DNA of 24,953 nt, from the IMG/VR virus record IMGVR_UViG_3300033148_005434, positions 1-24,953 of that record, one strand, 5' to 3'. Position numbers and translations under genes: made by a program. Positions 7,918-18,300 of the stretch are shown piece after piece. The notes beneath the pieces are model-generated. The model worked only from the letters and a program-made list of their open reading frames with translations, was not told the origin of the DNA and did not search any database. This stretch comes from a virus. Each line of letters begins with the position of its first letter. Position 1 is the stretch's first letter.

Positions 7918-9701
7918 TAGATATTAAAGGTGTCCACGGGATCCGCCCAAAGATTGACTCAAAGCTTTTAAAGATAAATGAGAGTCAGACTGCTGATAAT
8001 TGTAATTTGTCGTCAGGAGCAATTAAGCCGTGGCGTTCACCAAAAAATATTTCCCAACTTGCAAAATCCGGCGATATTAAAAGCATCTATTACTTTAACG
8101 ATTCTTTATGGTTTCATTGGACAGAAGATGTTGATGTTATTCGCGGCCCAGTTTCAGGCGATACAACTGAGCGCACATATTTCACTGGTGTCGCAGACGG
8201 GATGAGGGTTACAAACTATTCTCTTGCAGATACCGGTGGAAATAATGAGTTTCCAGAAGACTCGTATTTAGTAGGTGTTCCAGCACCAATAAACCCACCT
8301 ACTGCGGCGCTAAATGGGACTCACTCTTCGCCATCAGACACAGCTTATGCTTATACCTTTGTTAATATCTGGGGTGAAGAGAGTGCGCCAAGTCCAGCTT
8401 CAAACGTAATAGCTGCTGATTTTACAACCGGCTCCGTCGACCTTACAAATATGTCCCAAGATTTTACTGGTGACTATGCAACAGTAAGTAAGTGGCGAAT
8501 TTACCGAATTGCGACAGGGACAAATGGAGCGGAATATTTATTTGTTACAGAGATAACTCCAAACGCATCATCACCACAATATAACGACACAATACTTAGC
8601 TCCGATTTAGGCGAAGTGCTTCCAACTATTGGGTGGGCGTTGCCGCCAACAAACTTGCGCGGCTTGGTAATGATGGGGAACGGCATCATGGCTGGTTTTG
8701 ATGGCAGTGATCTTTACTTCTCTGAACCGTTTATTCCTTATGCTTGGCCAATAAAATATTCACTAACATCAGATTATGAGGTTGTTGGAATTGGCGCATA
8801 CGGTAACTCGCTTGTGGTTGCAACAAAACATTACCCGTACATCATTACTGGGATGCACCCAGATTCAATGTCTATGGAAAAAATAGCGCATAAGCAGCCT
8901 TGCGTGTCAAAACGTGGAATAGTTTCTGTTGTCGGTGGCGTAATTTACCCAACACCAACATGCCTTTTTTACATTGGTGATAGCGGGGCTGTTGACATAA
9001 CAAAAAATCATTATACAAGAGAGGAGTGGAACGCTTTAACTCCAAACTCATGTTTTTCATCTTTCTACGATAATAAATATATTGGACACATGCCAGCACT
9101 ATCAAAATCAATTTGTTTTGATAGTGTAACGGAAGAATTATCAACCTTTAGTCAGCAAATGAGCGCTTTATGGTCTGATCCACTTGAAGATAAATTATAT
9201 TTCGTTGGGCAAGAAGACAATAAGCTTTATGAATTTAATGCTGGTGGGCAAAAAACCGTTTTTGAGTTTAAGTCGAAAAAATTCTCCATGAAAAACAAGC
9301 TGTTAATGACGGCAGGAAAAATTATTGGGGATTTTAGCGCTCAACTAACAGATGCCGAGCAAGCAGCATTAGAGGATGAGCAAGCTGCCGTGATTGCGGC
9401 AAATGCGGCATCGATTGCAGCTGGGGAAGTATATGGTGCGCTAAACGCCACAACAATAAATGAAGTGGAAGTTAATGGAGACAAGCTACTGCCTGTACCA
9501 CGGTTACCAGAAACCTCTGATTTTATTTTTCAATTGCTCGGTGACGGAGAGCTTATTTTTGAAAGCGTCATATCTAGCGATAAACCGTTCAGGCTTCCGG
9601 GAAACAACAGGTATACAGATTACGAAATCATTATTTTTGGGCAATACCCAATACAAAGGGTATTATTAGCAAGCTCAATAAGAGAATTAAGTCATGGCTG
9701 A
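7908..9701 (+). CDS. Large tail protein, hub/nozzle-like
   Basis: A 597-residue protein starting with GTG at 7908, with GGAG at 7896-7899. The opening (IKGVHGIRPKIDSKLL, then ESQTADNCNLSSGAIKPWRS) is the form seen at the start of podovirus tail hub/nozzle and DNA-stabilisation-type proteins, which list DNA-exit tube components. Repeated aromatic, Gly-rich strands (for example YFNDSLWFHW, NGIMAGFDGSDLYFSEPF, KLYFVGQEDNKLYEFN) suggest a beta-propeller-like body. An alanine-rich helical insert lies at about residues 480-510. It probably forms the distal tail tube. This is inferred from size, position and strand pattern. Confidence 0.65.
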   Translation: MALIDIKGVHGIRPKIDSKLLKINESQTADNCNLSSGAIKPWRSPKNISQLAKSGDIKSIYYFNDSLWFHWTEDVDVIRGPVSGDTTERTYFTGVADGMRVTNYSLADTGGNNEFPEDSYLVGVPAPINPPTAALNGTHSSPSDTAYAYTFVNIWGEESAPSPASNVIAADFTTGSVDLTNMSQDFTGDYATVSKWRIYRIATGTNGAEYLFVTEITPNASSPQYNDTILSSDLGEVLPTIGWALPPTNLRGLVMMGNGIMAGFDGSDLYFSEPFIPYAWPIKYSLTSDYEVVGIGAYGNSLVVATKHYPYIITGMHPDSMSMEKIAHKQPCVSKRGIVSVVGGVIYPTPTCLFYIGDSGAVDITKNHYTREEWNALTPNSCFSSFYDNKYIGHMPALSKSICFDSVTEELSTFSQQMSALWSDPLEDKLYFVGQEDNKLYEFNAGGQKTVFEFKSKKFSMKNKLLMTAGKIIGDFSAQLTDAEQAALEDEQAAVIAANAASIAAGEVYGALNATTINEVEVNGDKLLPVPRLPETSDFIFQLLGDGELIFESVISSDKPFRLPGNNRYTDYEIIIFGQYPIQRVLLASSIRELSHG

Positions 9702-9906
9702 GAAAGGAAAAATTCCTAGTATCCCAAGCGTACATATGATTAGTGATGTACAATTAAAGTCAATTCTTGGGCCAGTAAAAGAAACTATCGAAATAAGAGA
9801 GGGGTTGCGTGGATCTATTGAAGATAGGCATGTAACCGTGCAGGATTTAATCGACCTCGGCCTTATAAGTAAAGGCGATATGGATAAAGTATTAAGGAAT
9901 CGGTGA
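9694..9906 (+). CDS. Small hypothetical protein
   Basis: A 70-residue protein overlapping the hub-like gene by 8 bp. The N-terminus is polar and Pro-rich (GKIPSIPSVHMISD). The C-terminal part (VTVQDLIDLGLISKGDMDKV) is a helical module common at the end of short phage proteins. No function can be named. Tight packing between the hub-like gene and the cupin-SET gene, with 1 bp to the next start, argues that it is translated. Confidence 0.6.
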   Translation: MAEKGKIPSIPSVHMISDVQLKSILGPVKETIEIREGLRGSIEDRHVTVQDLIDLGLISKGDMDKVLRNR

Positions 9907-9907
9907 C

Positions 9908-10798
9908 ATGGGTAAAGATTTAACTGCAGCTGTTAATTATGATGTAATCGGTAAAATTTCTCGTGAATTAGCTGATCCGTCAAAAATGCAGGAAGTTGAA
10001 AGCAAGATGATGGCTATGGAGCAAGCAGACTGCCCTGTAAAACATCATTTTGGCCCCGGAATTTATATCCGTGAGGTCCGTATTTCTGCTGGTGTATTCA
10101 GTATTGGTCATCACCAAAACCTTGAGCACCTAAATCATATGGTAGCTGGTCGAGTAATTATGCTGAACCCAGATGGAACAACATCAGAGCTTGCGGCTCC
10201 AGCAATCTTTACATCCCCGCCGGGCCGGAAGGTCGGGCTTATCGTTGAAGACATGGTATGGCTAAATATTTATGCAACTGATGAAACAGATATTGATAAA
10301 CTAGAAGAAACTTATTTAACAAAAAGCGATAGCTGGAAAGAAAATAACGACATCAAATTCAGCCTCGATTACTATACTTGTCACAACGACAGGCGTGACT
10401 ACGAAAAAATGCTTGGTGAGATAGGTGTTCCGCATGATATTGTGGTTGCTCAGTCAGAAAATGAAGATGATCAGATACCTTTTCCTCCATATATAAAGGA
10501 TTTACGGGTTACTGAATCACCAATTCAAGGTAAGGGGTTGTTTGCTTTAAGTGATATTAAGGCTGGGGAAATAATAGCTCCAGCGAGAATTAATGGCATG
10601 AGGACGCCAGCTGGTCGTTATACGAACCACGCTATAAATCCAAATGCAAAAATGGTACTGAAAGATGATGGCGACTTTGATTTGGTTGCCATGAAAGACA
10701 TTAGCGGGTGCAAAGGCGGTGACTCTGGAGAGGAAGTTACTATTGATTACAGGCTTGCTTTTAAGTTAAGTAGCGGGAGTAAATTATGTCTGGAATAG
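9908..10798 (+). CDS. Cupin-SET fusion, putative protein-lysine methyltransferase
   Basis: A 296-residue protein with AAGGAAT before the start. Residues 45-125 look like a cupin-type barrel (YIREVRISAGVFSIGHHQNL, His68, His69, His74, His77, then AGRVIML). Residues 198-285 show a short SET domain: GKGLFALSDIKAGEII (208-223), RYTNHAINPNA (238-247, matching the NHxxxPN site for S-adenosylmethionine) and GEEVTIDY (274-281, matching GEELTxDY with the catalytic Tyr281). The segment between the first and second motifs is unusually short, so the substrate insert is missing or minimal. SET enzymes methylate lysines of proteins. In a tail module the target may be a virion or host protein; that is inference. 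Confidence 0.7.
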   Translation: MGKDLTAAVNYDVIGKISRELADPSKMQEVESKMMAMEQADCPVKHHFGPGIYIREVRISAGVFSIGHHQNLEHLNHMVAGRVIMLNPDGTTSELAAPAIFTSPPGRKVGLIVEDMVWLNIYATDETDIDKLEETYLTKSDSWKENNDIKFSLDYYTCHNDRRDYEKMLGEIGVPHDIVVAQSENEDDQIPFPPYIKDLRVTESPIQGKGLFALSDIKAGEIIAPARINGMRTPAGRYTNHAINPNAKMVLKDDGDFDLVAMKDISGCKGGDSGEEVTIDYRLAFKLSSGSKLCLE

Positions 10799-11532
10799 CG
10801 TTAGCAACAGTAGTTGTAGGTGCGTACAGTGCCAACGAAGCAGCTGGGGCAGCAAGCGACGCCGCTGCTTCCCAAGAAAGGATGATGCAGCAAAAACTTG
10901 GTTTTGCAGAAAGTCAATTTGAAGAATATAAAACGAAGTATGGCGACATCGAGGCAGACATGATTGCTGATGTTGAAAACTTCACTATGCGTGATAATCT
11001 TGACCGTTATATGAGCGAGGGTGTTGTTGATGTTCGGACCGCTTTTGCAGGAAAAGAAAGGATGGCTGCGCGTGAAAAAGCTCGTTATGGATTAGATCCA
11101 AATGATCCACGCTTTCATGACCCAAGCTTAGGCTTAGAGGAAGCAAAGGCTGAGGTTTCAGTAAAAACTTCGGCTCGACGAAGAGCAGAAGAAGAAAAAA
11201 TTCAAGATGAAGACAAATTATTCTCTCGCCGTCTAGCAGTAGGCCAGTTTGGAAAACAAGCTGCTCCCGGCGCAGGTGCAGTTTCTGAGGCTATGGGTCA
11301 ATCAGCTGATTTATATGGTCAGCAAGCTGCAGGTTATGGAAAACAAGCTGCAGCTGGGTACGGAATGGTTGGCAAAGGAATTAGTATGGCAGGAAGTGTT
11401 GACTGGGGTGGTGGTGGAGACTCTGGTGGCTATGAATTGTTCCCGGGGGCTACTGGCAGCGATCTTGGTGAGGCTTCTTGGGAAGGAAGTAATTATGTTT
11501 CTAACGCCGATACCGGCGAGTTGGGGTGGTAA
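10786..11532 (+). CDS. Internal virion/ejection-type protein
   Basis: A 248-residue protein starting 13 bp inside the SET gene, with GGGAGT before its ATG. It begins with a small hydrophobic segment (IALATVVVGAYSANEAAGAA) followed by a long helix with Gln/Glu/Lys, as in T7 gp14-type and similar ejection proteins that leave the particle and enter the host envelope. The C-terminal third is Gly/Ala/Gln-rich with repeated GQQAAGYGKQAAAGYG-type turns. Together with the next two genes it forms the ejection set. Identification is by architecture, not by a strict motif. Confidence 0.65.
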   Translation: MSGIALATVVVGAYSANEAAGAASDAAASQERMMQQKLGFAESQFEEYKTKYGDIEADMIADVENFTMRDNLDRYMSEGVVDVRTAFAGKERMAAREKARYGLDPNDPRFHDPSLGLEEAKAEVSVKTSARRRAEEEKIQDEDKLFSRRLAVGQFGKQAAPGAGAVSEAMGQSADLYGQQAAGYGKQAAAGYGMVGKGISMAGSVDWGGGGDSGGYELFPGATGSDLGEASWEGSNYVSNADTGELGW

Positions 11533-11534
11533 TC

Positions 11535-12287
11535 ATGGGAAATCCTTATTACGGTTTAGCAAGTGCGGCTTCTGATGTTTATAAAGGTTATGAGCAAGAA
11601 GAAGGTCGTGTAGCAGAGCAAGCAAAAGGCACTCAGGATACTGAAAAACGTAAACTTGAGCTTGATAAAATGCGCTCACAAGCAAATACGGAACAATCTA
11701 AAGAGGCTATTAGTAAAATTCTCCAAGGTGATATGGAAGGAGCTACTGAGCTACTTGGCCAGTTTGGTATGGAAGATTTAGAGTTTGACTCTGAAACAAA
11801 GCTTGTTTCTTGGACGAAAGATGGTGAGGATCACGCTGTATTATTGCCTCACTTAATGACGTCTGTTGGCATGAAGCCGCAAGACCTCGATACCTCGGAA
11901 GAAAAACATGGCCGAGCGAAAGAGCTAATAACACACAAGGCTCAGGAAGCTAAAAAATACGGTATCAGTAAAGGCGGCAGCAAACCAACTGCGTATATTC
12001 AAAACCTCGAATATACTATGAAAAAATTAACTGGCGGCGATCCTAATAAGGCATTTAAATTAATGCAGCTATCTAAATCTGATCCACAGGCAGCTTACTC
12101 TCGAATATTAGTTGGTCTTCAAAAGCAAAACGCAGAAGCGTTTACTGATGAAAAAATGACCGATGAAGAAATGCGTAAAAAAGCTAAAGATAGCGTTACA
12201 AGCTTCCGCGATGATATGTTTGAAGGCTTGCTTGGCGGCGACAAACAAGATGCGGCAGGTAATAAGGATCCATTAGGTCTATTATAA
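11535..12287 (+). CDS. Second ejection-type virion protein
   Basis: A 250-residue protein from the ATG at 11535, which follows the ribosome-like GGGGTGG at 11523-11529 closely; a GTG at 11526 is an alternative that adds three residues. The body is a charged coiled coil (EQEEGRVAEQAKGTQDTEKR, continuing with Lys/Glu repeats), which is typical of internal virion proteins. A central segment of about 60 residues (QFGMEDLEFDSETKLVSW) looks beta-like. Its place between the gp14-like gene and the giant gene supports membership of the ejection complex. No enzymatic motif. Confidence 0.6.
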   Translation: MGNPYYGLASAASDVYKGYEQEEGRVAEQAKGTQDTEKRKLELDKMRSQANTEQSKEAISKILQGDMEGATELLGQFGMEDLEFDSETKLVSWTKDGEDHAVLLPHLMTSVGMKPQDLDTSEEKHGRAKELITHKAQEAKKYGISKGGSKPTAYIQNLEYTMKKLTGGDPNKAFKLMQLSKSDPQAAYSRILVGLQKQNAEAFTDEKMTDEEMRKKAKDSVTSFRDDMFEGLLGGDKQDAAGNKDPLGLL

Positions 12288-12302
12288 AATAAGGATACTC
12301 TG

Positions 12303-15300
12303 ATGCAGTTATCAGAATTTCGCACCAAATACCCTCAGTACGACGAGGTTTCAGATACGGATCTTGCTCAAAAGCTTCACGGCAAATATTATTCCAACAT
12401 GGAGTATGATGTATTCGCTGAGAAGTTTGGCGTCGGTACGACTGATCCCGCCCAAGAAAAACAACCAAAACAAGAAGAATTAGGCGTAATTCCTGCTGAA
12501 CCTGCTTATCAATATGATAAAGCGGAAGATATCAGTGGCAGCGCTATGCCAGAACAACAGAAACGTAGCGCAGCTGAGTACGGATTAGCCCCAGAGCAAG
12601 AAGCACAAGAAGTGGCTGGCGTCACTATTGAGCCAGAACAATTCCCAACAATCTCTCCAATGTCAGAAGAAGGTCTGCTTGAGCGTGCACAAACACGCGA
12701 AGACCCATTATGGCGCCAGAAAGGCATGATTGAAGAATATCCCGGCGAATATACTGGCCGTCAACCCGGCAAAACAATGGAGCCATTGGGTGAGCGTAAC
12801 AAAGTTGCTCAGATAATCGATAGCATTATTGGTGCCCCCGGCGAAAAAACTGACGAAGAAGCTGCTAAAGCAACAATCGAATGGCAAGCAAGACAGGAAG
12901 GTATGTCTAGCTCTGAATTTCGTGAGCGTTATGGTGCCCGTACTGGGTTGCTTGAGCGTGGCATAAAAGACGTTGGATCTGGCGCCATTACCACAGCAAG
13001 TGGTTTGATTGGTTATGCAGCAAGATTAGCGCCTGATGATATTGGTGCTGGTTTACGTGCAGCCCAAGGTAATATTAATCAAGCCGCTAAAGACTTAATG
13101 ACTTATGACCCAAATCTTGTCGATGAAATTTTGGCTGGCTTTGGCTCAACAACTACATTTTTTGTTCCCGGTTTAGGTATCGCTAAAGGTGTTCAGGCAA
13201 TTTCAAATGTAGCGCCAAGAATGGCTCTATGGCTTGGTTCTGGCGCTTCTGCTGGAATGGAAGCCTCTGTTGAAGCAGGTATGGTTTACGATGAAATGCT
13301 TGAGAAAACGGGCAGTAAGGCCGAAGCCGTGAAATCAGCAGACCAAGTTTTCTGGGGTAACGTACCTTTATTAGTTATTACTAATAAACTGGGCTTATTT
13401 GCTGATCGTGGCAACCAGATACAGCGCCGCACTATGGCTGCAGTCATGGAAGGCCCATTACAGGAAGGCCCTCAACAAATTATCAGTAATGTTGCGGCTG
13501 GCAACCCAGCAATGGATGGTTTTGGTAAGTCAGTATTAATTGGCTCTATTGTCGGCTTCACTTTAGGTGGAACCCAGCAACCAGATAAAGCTGAGCTCGA
13601 CCGCATTGAACAAATTAAAGCAGATAAAGAATTTTCCTCTATGTGGAAAGAGCTTGAGGATCTTGCTGCAGAAACAAAACGTATTCGCAGTGAAGAAAAA
13701 TCTGCCAATAAACAAAAAGCATATGAACAGTTAGTTCGTGAAAAAGCAGCTCAAATTGCAGATGCTTGGGAAGCCCGTGAAGGTGGGCTTGATGTTGCTA
13801 AGAAAGCTGATGAGGATAAAGCTTATGCAGAAATGCAGAAAACTACTGTTGTTCCCGCTGATCTTGAGCCTGCAGCTCCCACTGTTGCCGGACAAATTGA
13901 ACAAAGTCTTGAAGCTGAAAAGGCAGAGCGAGCTGTTTCCGATAAGCCTAAGTCAGCCATGGAAGCTGCGTTTGAAGCAGCCAAACCAAAAAAGAAATAC
14001 GGACTACCTATTGAGGAGGCGGCGACCCAAGTGGACACCGCACCTACCGAGGCCCAAAAAGAGGCAGGTAACTACAAGAAAGGGCATACGCAAGTTCAGG
14101 GAATGGACGTAGCCATTGAAAACCCAAAGGGGTCAGTGCGTGAAGGTGTTGATGAAGGCGGTCAGAAATGGTCTCAAAAAATGGATGCCCATTATGGGTA
14201 TATTAAGCGTACTCAAGGGGCTGACGGCGATCACGTGGATGTTTTCTTGGGTCCTGATGCTGAAACTGCTAATACTTTTTATGTTGTTAATCAAACTAAT
14301 CCTACTACTGGTAAGTTCGATGAACACAAAGTAATGATTGGGTATCCTGACGCTAACACTGCCAAAGTTGCATACATGAAAAATTATGCGAAAGGCTGGG
14401 GTGGGTTCGATTCAATTGTTCCACTAAATACCGAGCAATTTAAGCGCTTCGTTCATAGCAAAGCAAAAACAAGTAAAGCGTTGCCAGATTCAGCGACGAT
14501 TCTAATGTCTACCAGCAAAGAAAAAGTGATGCCAGTCCAGAAAAAGATGCCAACTCCAAACCTAATGGATATGGAGCGCGATCCTCAGTATCAAGCTGAG
14601 AAAAAAGGCCGCCAACTCACAAAAGAAACGATGACGCCGGACGAATACATGTCTCGTGTGGCTAAAGGTTTTGGTCGTACCGTCGAAGAAGTTACAGCTG
14701 ATACCGAACAAAAATTGGTTGATGAGTACGCCACAAAAATGAAAGCGGGGACTAAATTCCCAATATTAGAACTTGATTATACTGATGGGTTTAATCAAGA
14801 AGGCCGTCACCGTGCTCTTGCTGCAAAACAGGCTGGATTTACTCAGGTTCCTGTTGCTGTGGTCACAAAACCTACGGCAAAAAAGAAGCTGGCCCCTAAG
14901 AAAAAAGGCTTTGTTGCTGTTTCGCCAAATGATTGGGATGTTGAAATGTCATTTGATGAGGCTGCAGTCTCTATTCGCTCTGAAAAACACCAAACTTCAC
15001 ACGCTATTACAGATGATATTTTAGACTCATTTGGTTTAGAGCATACAACCAGCGATGCTCTTGGTGACTGGGCTGATGGTGCAGAAGACAGTCTTCTTGT
15101 TGAGGTTGAATCGCCAGAGTCAGTCGATCAGCTAAACTATATTGCATCATTAACCGGTAAATTCTTTAATCAGAAAGGAGCTTTATCGTTTATTGTTGAC
15201 GAAAACGGTGTTGATTCATTCTATAAAATTGATATCCCAATAGAAAGTGGTGATATTAACGCTATACGCTCAACACTTGATGAGTTAAAATTAGAGTTTC

Positions 15301-18300
15301 GCACACTGGTTCCCACTTCTACCGGAACCACGGTTGTAATTTATGATGAAGGCACTACCCTTAGTAGTAGTGTCGCTAAATTTGGTAAAAAACATGAAAC
15401 AAACATCGAAGCCTACAAAGGTCAAGGCGAACTCATCGGAAGTTGGGACTCAAGACAAGACGGTATCTCAGCCTACAACCGCCAAATCGGCGCGTGGGAA
15501 CGGAACAATAAAATACGTTACAGCCCCACAAGGGAAGGGCTTCGTGATTTCTGGGGCACCGGATATCAAGAGCAAGGAGCAGAAACAGAAGTCTCGAGTC
15601 GGACGGTTGCCGCACCAATATCCTTATCTCGATTAAATGCTGAGCCAATTCCTGATGTTTACGGGAAATTTGGCACGCTTGACGCTAAAAAAGACACCAC
15701 TGAAAACCTAAAATTCTACGAACTCGATAAGCTTATTGCAAATCCGAAGTTAGTTAGGGATATGGTTAAAAGTTTTGGTTTTGAGGTTAAATATTTCTCA
15801 TTCCACATCGATGAAGATGCTGGAGTTGAATTTGTAATTCCAAAACTTAAAAAACAAGGGTACAAAGATGGATATTTATGGATCTACGACCCGCGTGTTG
15901 CCCATGGCTCGTTTAAAGATACTGAATATACTCGTCAATGGCGTATTGTCCACGAACTCGGACATGCGATCACAGAAGATTTCATGCAAAAGCGTTATGG
16001 AGATAGTCGCCGCGAAGGCCGCTTGGGCCAATCGTGGATGGCTACTCGTGGACACCCAGATAAAAAGCAAGTCCAAGTCGAGCTTGACCCGCTAACTCTT
16101 AAAGAGGCTCAGCGCGCTGTTGAGTGGGAAGATGTAGCTTTCCGTGTGCAACGTGTCTTATTTGAGTCATTGGGCGTCACTGTTGACCCTGTTGGCTTCG
16201 CTCATGAATATAATACTAATGTTGGTGATGCTTCATACCGGGTGTTGACCGGAGATTTTGGTGACCCCGGTGAATATGGGTTTGTTCCACGTGGAACATT
16301 GCCAGAAGTTAAGTCAGTGTTGAAAATGTTTGAGAATACTGAAAATGCGATGGCCAGAGAGCAAGGCCGCAAGCCTACTAAGGGTATTAACCTCAATACT
16401 TATAAACGTATTCCATTATCAGACCTTAAAAAAGCAATTAAGGATGCTGGTGATAACCTTGAGTCTTTAGCTAAAGGTAAACATAAAGGCTCTAGTGCTG
16501 AGTATGTTGAGAAAGTAGCGAATATTATCAGTAAAAATTGGACAAACTCACCTGAAATTATTGTTGTTGCCACATCGGAAGGTTTGCCTGCAATAGTAAA
16601 AGAAGAGCAAAAGGAGCGAGGCGTATTTGGTCGTGCCAGCGGTGTCTACCGCACAAGCGTTGGCGAGGTATATCTTGTTGCTGATCTGCTTGACGGTAAA
16701 GAGGCTATATTTTCGGTGGTTATGCACGAAATTATGGGGCATCACGGTGTCCGTGGCTTGTTCGGCACTTCATTAGACGGATTTTTGGATGAGGTTTATA
16801 AGGCAAACAAAGAAGCGATACGCGATCACGCAAAATCAATCGGCTCACCATTAGACCCAAAGAACCGCTACCGCATGACGGAAGAATTTTTAGCTGTTGA
16901 AGCTGAAACAAACCCCCAGTCAACTTGGGTAACACGATTAATCTCTAAGGTTATGCAGTGGGCTCGCAACATTATGCCTTCACTTAAGCTCACAAAGTCT
17001 GAGGTTATTGAGGTTCTTGTTGGCATGCGCCAATATTCTTCTGGCACTGAAATTAGCCAGATTGCTCAAAATACCGTTCAACAGATACAGAACAATATCG
17101 ACAGGGTTGATGGTGTTTACAGTGATACTGCTGGTCCAATTAAAAAGTTCAGGAAGCGCTTCTTTACAAAAGAGGGTGGTTTACCAGATGAGGGTTTTGA
17201 GGCAAAAATCAAAGCTGACTCGCTGAAAAAAGCTGGCGAAGAGGATGTTTCTTTTGTTGTTCATAGGTTTGAAGAGACAATGAAGAAATTTTTCAAAGCT
17301 AAAAGCTATATTTCTATTCCGGCGGCAGATTTAGAAACCATAAATAATTACCTTCATGGCAAGGATGCCAAGGTACCCACTGAGCTAAAGGAAGTCTTGG
17401 ATGGTATGCGTGCCTACATTGATCGCCTGTCTGCCGGAATGCAAAAAGCCATGGAAGACATGATGGCCATTGAATATGGAAAGCTAACCACTGAGCAGCA
17501 AGCGTCATTTGATGCCTTCCTTAAGGGTGAGCCAGAAGGAAGTATTCCAGCAGCAATTCAAAGCCATTACGAAATGCACAAAACAATATCTGATAATATG
17601 GGTACTTACATGAATCGCTCATATGAGGCTTTTGATAATAAAAAATGGAAAAACAAAGCGCTCAAAAACAAAGATTTAATTAAGCGTGCTGAGGCATATA
17701 TTGCCAACCTAAACCCAGACTTTTTGCCAGAAGAGGTCCATGGCGCTGTTCGCGGGATCCTGCAGTCAGCACAAGATAGCGGTAACTTTTTCTCATTCTT
17801 GTCGCAGGGGTCAAAATATGGGAAAAAAGATGTATCAATGCTAACCAAGCGCAAAGATGTTCCAGATATTATTCGTGAACTGCTGGGTGAATATACAGAC
17901 CCGCGTGTTAATTTTGTTCGCACCAGCACAAATATGTACAACTATTTAGCAAACCATGAATTTTTAATGCAGTTACGCTCAAAAGGTCTTGGCGTATTCT
18001 TATTTGAACGCAAAATCGGTGGCTTTGATAAACAGATTGCAGCAAAAGGGTCTAAGTCAATGAACCCTATTGATGGCCTGTATACAACAAGCGACTTTAT
18101 TCTGGCTTTGGAAGACACTCGTGACCCTATTGAGGGCGGTAAGTTAATGCGTGGGTTTATTCGCCTTAACTCAGCTATTAAGTACGGCAAAACGATTCTT
18201 GCCCCAACCACTCAAGCGCGTAACTTTATGTCTGCAGCGATGTTCTCCGTGATGAATGGTCACTTTAACTGGTCGCACGGAAAGAAGGCGTTTAGTGCTG

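Noticed and set aside
13738-14112. Second frame of 124 codons inside the giant gene
   Set aside because: It is a shadow of the coding frame with Lys/Leu-rich sequence and no ribosome site.
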